DNA of 9,740 nt from Ardenticatenaceae bacterium (lineage in GTDB: Bacteria > Chloroflexota > Anaerolineae > Promineifilales > Promineifilaceae), in NCBI GenBank assembly GCA_020634315.1, contig JACKBV010000094.1:1-9740 (forward strand). The letters are read 5' to 3'. This document shows, piece after piece, positions 1-6,404 of the stretch. Position 1 is the first letter of the stretch. The number at the start of each line of letters is the position of its first letter. The notes under the pieces are model-generated. The model did not search any database and was not told where the DNA came from. It worked only from the letters and a program-made list of their open reading frames with translations. Made by a program: the position numbers and the translations under genes.

Positions 1-1
1 T

Positions 2-316
2 CACCCGCTGTATCCCAACGGCGATCCGCGCGGCAAGCTGCTGCTAGATTTGATCGTGGCCGAATTTATGGGGGAAACGGCCGTACCTATCATTCAGGAA
101 TTCATTCAGACGATGGCTGAGGCAACTGGACAACTGCCCACCATTGATTTGGGTCTGGCGGCGCTGGCGGTGGTGGCCAAATTGCCCGTTGGTGCACCGC
201 TGGCACTGTTTGCCTTGGGGCGGACGGCGGGCTGGCTGGGCCAGGCGATCGAGCAGTACAAAGAAAATCAACTCATTCGCCCCCGCGCCCGCTACGTGGG
301 CAAACGGCCGAACTGA
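2..316 (+). CDS. Citrate synthase, C-terminal 104 residues (5' end outside window)
   Basis: Citrate synthase condenses oxaloacetate with acetyl-CoA to citrate in the cytoplasm, at the entry of the TCA cycle. The reading frame is open from the window edge to TGA at 314-316. The fragment begins with HPLYPNGDPRG, matching the GH-x-x-Y/...DPR segment that carries the catalytic His. PTIDLGLAAL (residues 46-55) matches the block with the catalytic Asp (D49). FALGRTAGW (70-78) and IRPRARYVG (92-100) match the family's substrate-binding arginine blocks near the C-terminus. All residues expected in this part are therefore intact. A related enzyme such as 2-methylcitrate synthase or another citrate synthase paralogue cannot be separated from this fragment alone. 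The gene converges on the permease at 385 with a 68-bp gap holding an inverted repeat. Two HIP-like octamer sites lie in it, one encoding TAV. Confidence 0.9.
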   Translation, partial: HPLYPNGDPRGKLLLDLIVAEFMGETAVPIIQEFIQTMAEATGQLPTIDLGLAALAVVAKLPVGAPLALFALGRTAGWLGQAIEQYKENQLIRPRARYVGKRPN

Positions 317-321
317 TTATT

Positions 322-381
322 GCCACAGAGATCACAGAGGAAAAAGAGAAAAAGCTCTCAAATCTCTGTGTCCGCTGTGGC
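322..381. repeat. Imperfect inverted repeat between convergent genes
   Basis: Arms 323-339 and 364-380 are 17 nt long and pair with three mismatches. One extra G-C pair (322/381) extends the outside. The loop is about 24 nt and A-rich (GAAAAAGAG...). The repeat lies between the stop of the citrate synthase (316) and the stop of the permease (385), so it could act as a bidirectional transcript end. No U-tract follows the arm on the plus strand. The CACAGAG/CTCTGTG wording resembles intergenic repeats that I recall from many environmental bacterial genomes, which is memory rather than a search. It may be a dispersed non-coding repeat rather than a simple terminator. Confidence 0.6.
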
Positions 382-384
382 TAA

Positions 385-1449
385 CTATTCTTCATGGGTA
401 TGGCGATGGGTGATATCGGGTAGGTGGTGGTGTTCGTGGGCGGTTTCATCATGCTGGTGCGGATGGGCGTGGGCGGTGGTTAGTGCGCCGTCGTGCGTGT
501 GGGTATGGTGCTCGTCATCGTGGCTGTGCCAATGGTCGTGGAAAACGGCTTCGTGCACGTGGTAGTGTGTATGGTCTTCGTTGACCAGGAAAAAAGCACC
601 GCCCAGCATGAGGGGCAAGGCCAGCACAAAAAGCAATCCAGGCGTTTCAATGAACAGCAGCAAAGAGAGAATCACTCCGGCCACTGGTGCTGTGCTGAAC
701 AAGGTGCTGGTACGGGCTGCGCCCAAATGACGCATGGCGCGAATAAAAAGCGTGATGCTGAGGCCGTAACTAAGGCTGCCCAACAGCAGCGCCCCCGCGA
801 TCGTGCGCCAGTCTGGCAACCTGTTCCCCAACAGCGTGGCCAGCAGCATGGAAAACAGCCCGGCCACCAGGCCCTTGGCAATCACAATGGCAATTGGATC
901 TTTGGCAGAAATGTTGCGGGTGAAATTATTGTCCACACCCCACAAAATGCAGGCCAGCAAAATCCCTAACGCCCCCAACGAAAAGCCCCAATTGCTGCCT
1001 GGTGCATAAGAAAGCAAAATCGTCGCTCCAGTGATGGCCAGGATGGCGGCCCAGGCGCGTCGGGTGATGGCCTCACGAAAAGCCAGTGCGGCGATGAGCG
1101 TGGTGGCGACGCCTTCAAAGTTGAGCAGCAGTGAGGCGGTGGCAGCGGCCGTTTCGCGCAGACTAAACAGTAGCACAATCGGGGCAGCAATGCCCCCGGC
1201 TAGAATCGCGCCAGCCAGCCAGGGGATATCTTCTTTGCCGATGGGCGTTTCCGTGGCAACGGCCGTTCCCCACACCCGCTGTATCCCTTTTACCATCAGT
1301 AACCCCAGCCCACTGCCCAGATAAAGGAATGCTGCTAATACAATCGGTTCCACTTCGCCCAGGAACAGTTTGGAAAGCGGTGCATTTATGCCAAAGAGGG
1401 CGGCGGCGGCCAAAGCTTGCAAAAATGGGGTGAGGTTTTGTCGGGTCAC
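385..1449 (-). CDS. DMT-superfamily (EamA) permease with histidine-rich C-terminal tail
   Basis: This is an inner-membrane carrier of the drug/metabolite transporter superfamily with two EamA repeats and about ten hydrophobic helices. The opening LTPFLQALAAAALFGINAP is typical of helix 1. The substrate is not known. From about residue 290 to the end (354), 65 residues carry 23 histidines in HxH and HHxHxH patterns with acidic residues, which suggests binding of Zn, Ni, Co or a similar metal on the membrane face where the tail sits. I chose GTG at 1449 because the family usually starts a few residues before helix 1, and a TATGAT box lies 6 nt upstream. Longer starts at ATG 1485 or GTG 1497 are possible but would place the promoter inside the gene. 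The gene is divergent from the gene at 1521. The stop is TAG at 385-387. Confidence 0.87.
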   Translation of the reverse strand: MTRQNLTPFLQALAAAALFGINAPLSKLFLGEVEPIVLAAFLYLGSGLGLLMVKGIQRVWGTAVATETPIGKEDIPWLAGAILAGGIAAPIVLLFSLRETAAATASLLLNFEGVATTLIAALAFREAITRRAWAAILAITGATILLSYAPGSNWGFSLGALGILLACILWGVDNNFTRNISAKDPIAIVIAKGLVAGLFSMLLATLLGNRLPDWRTIAGALLLGSLSYGLSITLFIRAMRHLGAARTSTLFSTAPVAGVILSLLLFIETPGLLFVLALPLMLGGAFFLVNEDHTHYHVHEAVFHDHWHSHDDEHHTHTHDGALTTAHAHPHQHDETAHEHHHLPDITHRHTHEE

Positions 1450-1455
1450 AGCTTC

Positions 1456-1484
1456 ATCATAACATTGGATGGACAGAATGACCA
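1456..1484 (-). promoter_or_regulatory. Candidate sigma70-type promoter for the permease, apparently leaderless
   Basis: On the minus strand, TGGTCA (plus 1479-1484; 4 of 6 matches to TTGACA) is followed by a 17-bp spacer and TATGAT (plus 1456-1461; 5 of 6 matches to TATAAT). Six nucleotides later comes the GTG start at 1449. A transcript starting about 7 nt after the -10 box would begin at or near the start codon, and no Shine-Dalgarno sequence is present. The -35 box abuts that of the divergent promoter. Confidence 0.5.
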
Positions 1485-1514
1485 TTGACGAAAACACACT
1501 TTTCCGCCCATAAT
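1485..1514 (+). promoter_or_regulatory. Candidate sigma70-type promoter for the 88-aa membrane protein, apparently leaderless
   Basis: TTGACG (1485-1490; 5 of 6), an 18-bp spacer, and CATAAT (1509-1514; 5 of 6) precede ATG 1521 by 6 nt. The expected start of transcription therefore falls on or next to the A of the ATG. No Shine-Dalgarno sequence lies between. This is the best -35/-10 pair seen in the window. Confidence 0.6.
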
Positions 1515-1520
1515 GCGCCC

Positions 1521-1787
1521 ATGTTTGCCTCTTTACGACGTGTGATCTTGCCGGTAACGGCCGTTCTTTGCCTCTTCATTGGCCTGTTTTTCCTCTGGTT
1601 TTGGTATGAATTTAGCCTGAAGTGGGCACTGGCTGGCACATTGCCTCAGCCGGGCGACTCCACGGTGATCTTCTACGGCACAGGTGTTACCGAGTTAGGC
1701 TTTTTGGCATTTGGCTGGCTGCTGCTGGCCGGTGTACTGTACTTGCTGCACCGACGTTGGCGTGTACGTGAGGAGATGAGAGATTAG
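1521..1787 (+). CDS. Small membrane protein with two transmembrane helices, function unknown
   Basis: This 88-residue protein is not one I recognise. It has two strongly hydrophobic segments, roughly residues 7-28 (ending LFFLWFWYEF) and 54-73 (GFLAFGWLLLAGVLYLL). Basic clusters lie at both ends (LRR near the start, HRRWRVR after helix 2). By the positive-inside rule, N and C termini should be cytoplasmic and the short middle loop (about residues 29-53, with GTLPQPGDS) outside. The start is ATG 1521, supported by the promoter that ends 6 nt upstream. A longer TTG start at 1485 would overlap the -35 box. The stop codon TAG (1785-1787) lies inside the left arm of an inverted repeat. The gene lies 87 bp upstream of the hybrid kinase on the same strand, so a link to that sensor is possible but unproven. 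Confidence 0.7.
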   Translation: MFASLRRVILPVTAVLCLFIGLFFLWFWYEFSLKWALAGTLPQPGDSTVIFYGTGVTELGFLAFGWLLLAGVLYLLHRRWRVREEMRD

Positions 1788-1823
1788 AGATTGGAGACTG
1801 TGTCGCTTCCAATCTCTAATCTC
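1780..1823. repeat. Perfect inverted repeat overlapping a stop codon
   Basis: Arms 1780-1795 and 1808-1823 are perfectly complementary over 16 bp, with a 12-nt loop. The core is GAGATTAGAGATTGG and its complement. A further partial copy, CCAATCTCC, follows at about 1830-1838, so the element is built from short AATCTCC-like units. The left arm contains the TAG stop of the 88-aa gene. A short T-run (1840-1843) lies 16 nt past the stem, too far for a classic intrinsic terminator. It may be a dispersed intergenic repeat or an attenuator before the kinase operon. Confidence 0.75.
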
Positions 1824-1863
1824 CACTCCCCAATCTCCGTTTTCCCCCAAACCCATTCCGCAA

Positions 1864-1869
1864 TACAAT
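1864..1869 (+). promoter_or_regulatory. Candidate -10 box of the kinase operon, close to its ATG
   Basis: TACAAT (5 of 6 matches to TATAAT) ends 5 nt before ATG 1875. A possible -35 (TTTCCC at 1841-1846, 17-bp spacer) matches only 3 of 6. No Shine-Dalgarno sequence lies before the ATG, so a leaderless transcript fits. With the weak -35, an activator may be needed. Confidence 0.4.
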
Positions 1870-1874
1870 AAATC

Positions 1875-4082
1875 ATGGCAAATTTGAACCTTCTTCACCG
1901 ATTTTCCCCGCTGCAAGATGAAACGGTGCAGCTCAACATGGATGATTTACGCGGGCGGCTGGCCCAGCGTTTAGCGTTTCTGGCTCTCACCGTGGCCCAG
2001 TTTTTCATCCTGTTTTACGAATCGGATGAACCGTTTCCGCTGCCTGCCATTGGTTTTTGGCTGCTGCTAACGGCCGTTGCCGTCAGCGCTCTTTATCTTT
2101 CAAGCCGCAGACCCCGCATAGCCCGCCATTTGTTGGTGTGGGGACTAACGGCCGTTCTGCTTTACGCTATGTATTTTTTGCCCACGCCCTGGCTGCCGTT
2201 TATGGGCATCTTGCTCATTTTCTGTCAGGCGATGCTGGTGCAGGGCAGTGAATTTGTTACCGGGACGGCGATGGCGGGAACGGCCGTTTACCTGGCCACC
2301 GTGCAAAATTACCCTTTCCCGCTGGCGGGCATCCTCACGAATCTGCTCCTGGCGGTCATCATTGCCTGGCTGACGATTCGTGCCCTGTACACCGCGCTGG
2401 ACTGGTTAAGCAAAACCCAGCGCCGTGCCGAGCAGCTGCTCGATGTGACCCGCAGCCAGCAGGCCGAGCTGCGTAGTGCCGTTAAATCGCTGCAAATCAC
2501 CAATGAACTGCGCCTTCAGGCTGAGCGGGAACTGCTGATTGCCAACAAGCAGGCCCGCGAAAGCCAGCGGATGAAGGAACAGTTTGCCGCCAACATCAGC
2601 CACGAGTTCCGCACGCCGCTGAGCATCATCTTGGGCTTTAGCGAAGTGATGTATCTGTCGCCGGAGGTGTATGGCGCACACGCCATGCCGCCCAAGCTGT
2701 ACCGCGACGTCAGCCAGATTTACCGCAACAGTCGCCACCTCATGAGCATGATCGACGATATTTTAGACCTGTCCCATTTTGAGATGACCGGCTTTACACT
2801 CAACAAAGAGCCCACGGACCTGGAACCGCTGCTGCAAGAGTCACTCAGCATGGTGGCCGATTTATTCCGCAACGATGCCGTCACCCTGGTGGCAGAAATC
2901 GAGCCGAGTTTGCCGTTGCTGGAGCTGGATCGCACCCGGATGCGCCAGGTGTTCCTGAATTTGCTCAACAACGCCTGCCGCTTTACCGAAGAAGGCACCG
3001 TCACCTTGCGTGCCTTCCGGCAGGATGGCGAACTGCGCATTCAGGTTACCGATACCGGCCCTGGCATCCCCGAAGAACAGCTGGCGCGTATTTTTACCGA
3101 GTTTTACCAGGTAGATTATTCGCTTAGCCGCAAACATGGCGGGGCGGGATTGGGGTTGGCTATTTGCCACCGGTTTGTGCAGGCGCACAACGGCCGTATT
3201 TGGGTCGAAAGCATCCTGGGCGAAGGGGCAACCTTTACCATCGGCCTGCCCATCGAGGAGCTATCGCCGGGTGGACACCTGTACCGAACCCGGGCGCAAG
3301 ACGTGACCCCCGGTGGCAAACTGCCGCTCGTTTTCATGATCGATTCTGATCCGACGGTCATTAGCCTGGTGCAGCGCCACCTGCCCGAGTACGAAATTGT
3401 GCCCATGACCGATGGCGGCCATTTGGCGGAACTGGTGTCGGAGCAGCATCCGGCGGCGGTGGTGTGGAATGTCGCGCCGGGGATGCCTGCTCCGGTGCCG
3501 CCGCTGGCGCTGCCCGTGCCGGTGATTAGCTGCTCATTGCCCAGCCGCACCTGGATGGCCGACGCCTTTGGGGCGCTGGCCTGCCTCAACAAGCCGATCA
3601 ATTTTGAGCTGCTGAACCGCATCATTGATGAGGTCGGCGGCGTGCAAAACCTCCTGGTGGTAGACGACAACAGCGGTATTTGCCAATTGGTCGAGCGTGG
3701 TCTTTCGGCGCGGTCTGAACCATTGGCCGTGCGCGTCGCCTACGATGGTGAAAGCGGTCTGAGTGCCATGCGTCAGCAGCCACCCGATTTGCTGCTGCTT
3801 GATTTGATCATGCCGGGGTTAAACGGCCGTGAGGTGTTCGACATTATGCAGCAAGACGCGGCGCTGGCGCAGATACCCGTCGTGCTGCTCACCGCCACTG
3901 ATTTTATCAGCGAGCAGTTTGCCGGGCAGACGAGTCAGCTTGTCATACAGCGGTCGCAGCTGTTCCAACCGGTTGAGCTGTTGCAATGCATCCAACCCAT
4001 TGTGAAGGCGCTTCAGCCGCGCTATGGCAACTGGCTAGCGGACGCGGCGCTCAATGGACAAACGCAGGAAAAGTTGGCATGA
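1875..4082 (+). CDS. Membrane hybrid histidine kinase with degenerate and intact receiver domains
   Basis: This 735-residue sensor kinase autophosphorylates on His and passes phosphate to Asp. Six hydrophobic helices lie between about residues 33 and 173, followed by a charged coiled-coil stretch (178-238). The HisKA motif ISHEFRTPL carries the phosphoacceptor H243. The ATPase boxes are all present: N box LLNNA (N366), D box DTGPGIP (D393) and G box GGAGLGL (422-428). Residues 483-587 fold like a receiver, but the phosphoacceptor Asp is replaced by N532 (VVWNV). Residues 592-712 form a second receiver with D597/D598, D643 and T673. The conserved Lys before Pro is missing there (LFQP, Q698). 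No extracytoplasmic sensor domain is visible, so the signal is probably sensed within or at the membrane. ATG 1875 follows a -10 box. The gene overlaps the next one by ATGA. Three HIP-like sites fall in the membrane region, each encoding TAV. Confidence 0.93.
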   Translation: MANLNLLHRFSPLQDETVQLNMDDLRGRLAQRLAFLALTVAQFFILFYESDEPFPLPAIGFWLLLTAVAVSALYLSSRRPRIARHLLVWGLTAVLLYAMYFLPTPWLPFMGILLIFCQAMLVQGSEFVTGTAMAGTAVYLATVQNYPFPLAGILTNLLLAVIIAWLTIRALYTALDWLSKTQRRAEQLLDVTRSQQAELRSAVKSLQITNELRLQAERELLIANKQARESQRMKEQFAANISHEFRTPLSIILGFSEVMYLSPEVYGAHAMPPKLYRDVSQIYRNSRHLMSMIDDILDLSHFEMTGFTLNKEPTDLEPLLQESLSMVADLFRNDAVTLVAEIEPSLPLLELDRTRMRQVFLNLLNNACRFTEEGTVTLRAFRQDGELRIQVTDTGPGIPEEQLARIFTEFYQVDYSLSRKHGGAGLGLAICHRFVQAHNGRIWVESILGEGATFTIGLPIEELSPGGHLYRTRAQDVTPGGKLPLVFMIDSDPTVISLVQRHLPEYEIVPMTDGGHLAELVSEQHPAAVVWNVAPGMPAPVPPLALPVPVISCSLPSRTWMADAFGALACLNKPINFELLNRIIDEVGGVQNLLVVDDNSGICQLVERGLSARSEPLAVRVAYDGESGLSAMRQQPPDLLLLDLIMPGLNGREVFDIMQQDAALAQIPVVLLTATDFISEQFAGQTSQLVIQRSQLFQPVELLQCIQPIVKALQPRYGNWLADAALNGQTQEKLA
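4066..4069 (+). promoter_or_regulatory. Ribosome binding site deciding the start at 4079
   Basis: AGGA lies 9 nt before ATG 4079, inside the end of the kinase gene. It selects this ATG over an upstream in-frame start at 3986, which would overlap the kinase by about 97 bp. Confidence 0.6.
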
Positions 4083-5308
4083 TTGAGCTTATGATGCCGC
4101 AGCCGTCCGCCGAATTTATCGACGATGTAAAAGTTGCCCTGGAGCATTTGTACGACTTTGCCTTTTTGCAAAAGCTGGAGTTGGCGCAGCTGCTGAGCCA
4201 GGCGCAGCACGCGGATGGCAGCAAACGACCCAGCCAGACGTTGGGGCATTTGCTGCGGCGGGAACTCATTGAAGCAATTGAAGCGCTGAGTCCAGAGCCG
4301 GGTGCCGCAGCCCACACGCCGGACACGCGCCAGTATCATCTGCTACAACTGCATTACGTCGAGGGCTTGACGGTGCAGGAAGTGGGGCAGCGGTTGGGGC
4401 TTTCCACGCGCCAAACCCACCGTTCCTTGCGTAAGGCGGAGGAAAGTGTAGCCACGATTTTGTGGGCGCGGGTGCAGTCGGTAGCAACGGCCGTTCCCGA
4501 AAATGATCTCTCCGCCGCCCAGCTTTCTTCGGTCCAGGCCGAGTTTGCCCAGCTAGAAACCACACTGCATCCTACCGATCTGGCGCAGCTGCTGCACGAG
4601 GCGCAAAAGGCGGTGGCGCCGCTGGCGCAAACGCGCGGGGTAACGTTCCAACTGCCAGAGCCGTGGCCCAGATTGGTTGTTTCGGTCGATACGGCCGTAT
4701 CGCGTCAGCTTCTGGTCAGTGTGCTCAGCCGCCTCATCCAGGCGACGCAGCAGCAAACCATCACCATCCAGGGGGCGCTGGGCGAGGAAATGGCCGAGCT
4801 GACGCTGGCGTTTCCGGCATCACAGCCGCTGGCGCTCAATTTTGCGGAGGACCAGGTGATTGCCCCGTTGGCAGAGCGATTGGGTTGGGAGATTGCGACG
4901 AGTGTGGTGGAAAACGGCCGTTACCAGCTGCAACTGCAAATTCCGCTGCACGGTCCCGTGGTGTTGGTGGTGGATGACAACCAGGGTTTGGTAGAGCTGC
5001 TGGAGCGCTACCTGACGGGGCACAACTGCCGCGTCATCGCCGCCAACAGCGGCAAAGAGGGGCTAGAGGTGCTCAACCGCACGACGCCCGATGCCATCAT
5101 TTTGGATGCCATGATGCCAGATGTGAGTGGGTGGGATGTGCTGCAAACAATACGAACGCGGGTAGAAACGGCCGTAACGCCCGTCATCATCTGCTCCGTC
5201 TTCAACGACCCGGAACTGGCCTACGCTCTCGGCGCGTCCCACTTCATCTCCAAACCCGTCAGCCGCGACCAGATTTTAACCGCCTTGCGCCAGCTGAATG
5301 TGGTTTGA
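4079..5308 (+). CDS. HTH / degenerate histidine-kinase-like / receiver regulator
   Basis: This 409-residue protein is probably the cytoplasmic partner of the kinase just upstream. Residues 15-130 form an all-helical region ending in a sigma-70 region 4-like helix-turn-helix (LLQLHYVEGLTVQEVGQRLG, then STRQTHRSLRKAEESV). This kind of module looks familiar from Chloroflexota regulators. Residues 150-290 resemble a histidine-kinase ATPase domain in spacing, but the N box reads SVLSRLIQA with no Asn, and the DxGxG and G boxes are absent. It should not bind ATP normally. Residues 293-409 are a complete receiver: D299/D300, phosphoacceptor D343, S373 and K392. The DNA-binding part is at the N-terminus and the receiver at the C-terminus, the reverse of the usual response regulator. 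The ATGA overlap (start 4079, kinase stop 4082) indicates translational coupling and a fixed ratio. Confidence 0.85.
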   Translation: MIELMMPQPSAEFIDDVKVALEHLYDFAFLQKLELAQLLSQAQHADGSKRPSQTLGHLLRRELIEAIEALSPEPGAAAHTPDTRQYHLLQLHYVEGLTVQEVGQRLGLSTRQTHRSLRKAEESVATILWARVQSVATAVPENDLSAAQLSSVQAEFAQLETTLHPTDLAQLLHEAQKAVAPLAQTRGVTFQLPEPWPRLVVSVDTAVSRQLLVSVLSRLIQATQQQTITIQGALGEEMAELTLAFPASQPLALNFAEDQVIAPLAERLGWEIATSVVENGRYQLQLQIPLHGPVVLVVDDNQGLVELLERYLTGHNCRVIAANSGKEGLEVLNRTTPDAIILDAMMPDVSGWDVLQTIRTRVETAVTPVIICSVFNDPELAYALGASHFISKPVSRDQILTALRQLNVV

Positions 5309-5339
5309 AATGTGACGAGGTAAAGTTGTACAAGAATTT

Positions 5340-5346
5340 GAGGTGA
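5340..5346 (+). promoter_or_regulatory. Strong Shine-Dalgarno sequence overlapping the first possible start of the Yip1-like gene
   Basis: GAGGTGA is a strong anti-16S match. It overlaps the in-frame GTG at 5343 and lies 8 nt before the in-frame TTG at 5355. The spacing favours TTG 5355 as the real start. Confidence 0.55.
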
Positions 5347-5978
5347 ATAATCAATTGACTGTCTGGCAAACATTCATCGGGATGATAATCAAGCCTCTTT
5401 ATACGTTTCAGCACCTTCAGAATGATGACCGGGCAGCTCGGAAAGGTTTGTGGGTGCTGCTCCTGGTCCTTGGTACCTACACATTTATCCTGTCCATTTT
5501 CATCACGCATGATTACCCTGCCATGGCCCCCTCAATCCTACCGATCTCGGTTGAAGATTTGTACCGTTACCAGGTTTGGTATCAGGGCCCTCTGTTCATT
5601 GTGGCAACACTGGTACTGACGGGATTGTTAGTGCTGCTTGCCAAAATGAAGGGACAGGCAGCAGGCTTTACTGTCGTGTTTGCGCGAGTGCGTTTGGCAA
5701 CGGCCGTTCCCTTTGCCTTAACCACAATGGCCGTAGAGTTGGTCATCGCCATACTGGTCCTCGTAGGCGTATTCCAACCGCTTGAGATTTTGGGCTGGCT
5801 GGCAGGAGAGGGAGCTTGGTTTGCCAATGCCTATCAGCTTGTGGGCGTATTGTGGATCATTGGACTGTTGGCGCTAACAGCCAGGCTGACTCTGGGGGTA
5901 AGGTGGTGGCTAGCCATTATATTGGGAGTGGTGCTGGCAGTTATTTATGGAATACCGATTGGGCTATTCATTCGGTAG
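5343..5978 (+). CDS. Yip1-like multi-pass membrane protein
   Basis: This integral membrane protein of up to 211 residues has about five hydrophobic helices (roughly 35-54, 82-101, 119-146, 165-183 and 187-209). The N-terminus, TVWQTFIGMIIKPLYTFQHL, has the W-x-x-F-x-x-x-I-x-x-P-x-x-x-F pattern common in bacterial proteins annotated as Yip1 family. The molecular function of such bacterial proteins is not established. The furthest start is GTG 5343, but TTG 5355 sits 8 nt behind GAGGTGA and is the more likely start, giving 207 residues. The gene lies 34 bp after the regulator with no terminator between, so it may be the third gene of the kinase operon. The stop is TAG at 5976-5978. It converges on the minus-strand genes. 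A HIP-like site encodes TAV at residues 120-122. Confidence 0.75.
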   Translation: MNNQLTVWQTFIGMIIKPLYTFQHLQNDDRAARKGLWVLLLVLGTYTFILSIFITHDYPAMAPSILPISVEDLYRYQVWYQGPLFIVATLVLTGLLVLLAKMKGQAAGFTVVFARVRLATAVPFALTTMAVELVIAILVLVGVFQPLEILGWLAGEGAWFANAYQLVGVLWIIGLLALTARLTLGVRWWLAIILGVVLAVIYGIPIGLFIR

Positions 5979-6152
5979 CAGAGCGCAACGTGATGTCCGC
6001 CCCACCGCCGCTCAACTCACCATCATCAGCTCATTCGGCGAGAACACAGTTTGTGCCCTTTGGTGTTAAGGGTTGCTTGTATCAGTGCCAGGTAAGCACC
6101 GTGCTGTTCATTGCTCTGGTACCATGATGGTTAAGTCTTCTCTATTGCAAAG

Positions 6153-6362
6153 CTATTTTTGAGACTTACCACGTGGTTGATTGAGTTTGAACACATCTTC
6201 AAGTTGCCGAATCAGGGGCGGCCAGCCGCGAAAGTGGTGGGTTTCGCCGGTGAGGACATGTTTGAGGGTGCCGCGGTATTCAAAACGGCCGTTTCCCACA
6301 TCCTCTACCCAAACCCGCAGCGTAAACATATGAGAGTGAACCCTCTCACTTTTTTCGTTCAT
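6153..6362 (-). CDS. Small 69-residue protein, function unknown
   Basis: This short soluble protein has no signal peptide or membrane helix. Its composition suggests a beta-rich core (FTLRVWVEDVGNGRFEYRG) followed by HVLTGETHHFRGWPPLIRQL and a helix. The layout, an Arg-Trp strand, then a G-E-x-x-x-F-R-x-W-P motif and a Leu-rich end, looks like small conserved proteins I recall from Anaerolineae, but I cannot name a family. ATG 6362 is chosen because GGAGA lies 7 nt upstream (plus 6370-6374). A GTG at 6386 would be longer and has no such site. The stop is TAG at 6153-6155. It lies 42 bp downstream of the SDR gene on the same strand and is probably co-transcribed with it. A HIP-like site encodes NGR at residues 24-26. 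Confidence 0.65.
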   Translation of the reverse strand: MNEKSERVHSHMFTLRVWVEDVGNGRFEYRGTLKHVLTGETHHFRGWPPLIRQLEDVFKLNQPRGKSQK

Positions 6363-6404
6363 GTCCGCTTCTCCAACCGGCAGCACCCCTGCCGACTGCG
6401 CCGA

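Noticed and set aside
493..969. Plus-strand open frame of 158 codons opposite the permease
   Set aside because: It is the antisense of the permease and its His-rich tail (runs of Gln/His/Arg, no domain logic). The minus frame has clear EamA helices.
1485..1497. Longer starts: TTG 1485 for the 88-aa gene; ATG 1485 and GTG 1497 for the permease
   Set aside because: They would place the paired promoter elements inside the coding sequences, and none has a Shine-Dalgarno site.
3116..3670. Minus-strand open frame of 184 codons inside the hybrid kinase
   Set aside because: Low-complexity Ser/Arg/Gly translation lying fully under the G box and pseudoreceiver, whose plus-frame motifs are unambiguous.
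4266..4565. Minus-strand open frames inside the HTH regulator gene
   Set aside because: They overlap the HTH region of the real gene and have Pro/Arg-rich composition without recognisable motifs.
5979..6152. Possible bidirectional terminator between the Yip1-like gene and the 69-residue gene
   Set aside because: Only stems of 4-5 bp were found and no stem with a T-run. Nothing convincing was seen in this 174-bp gap.
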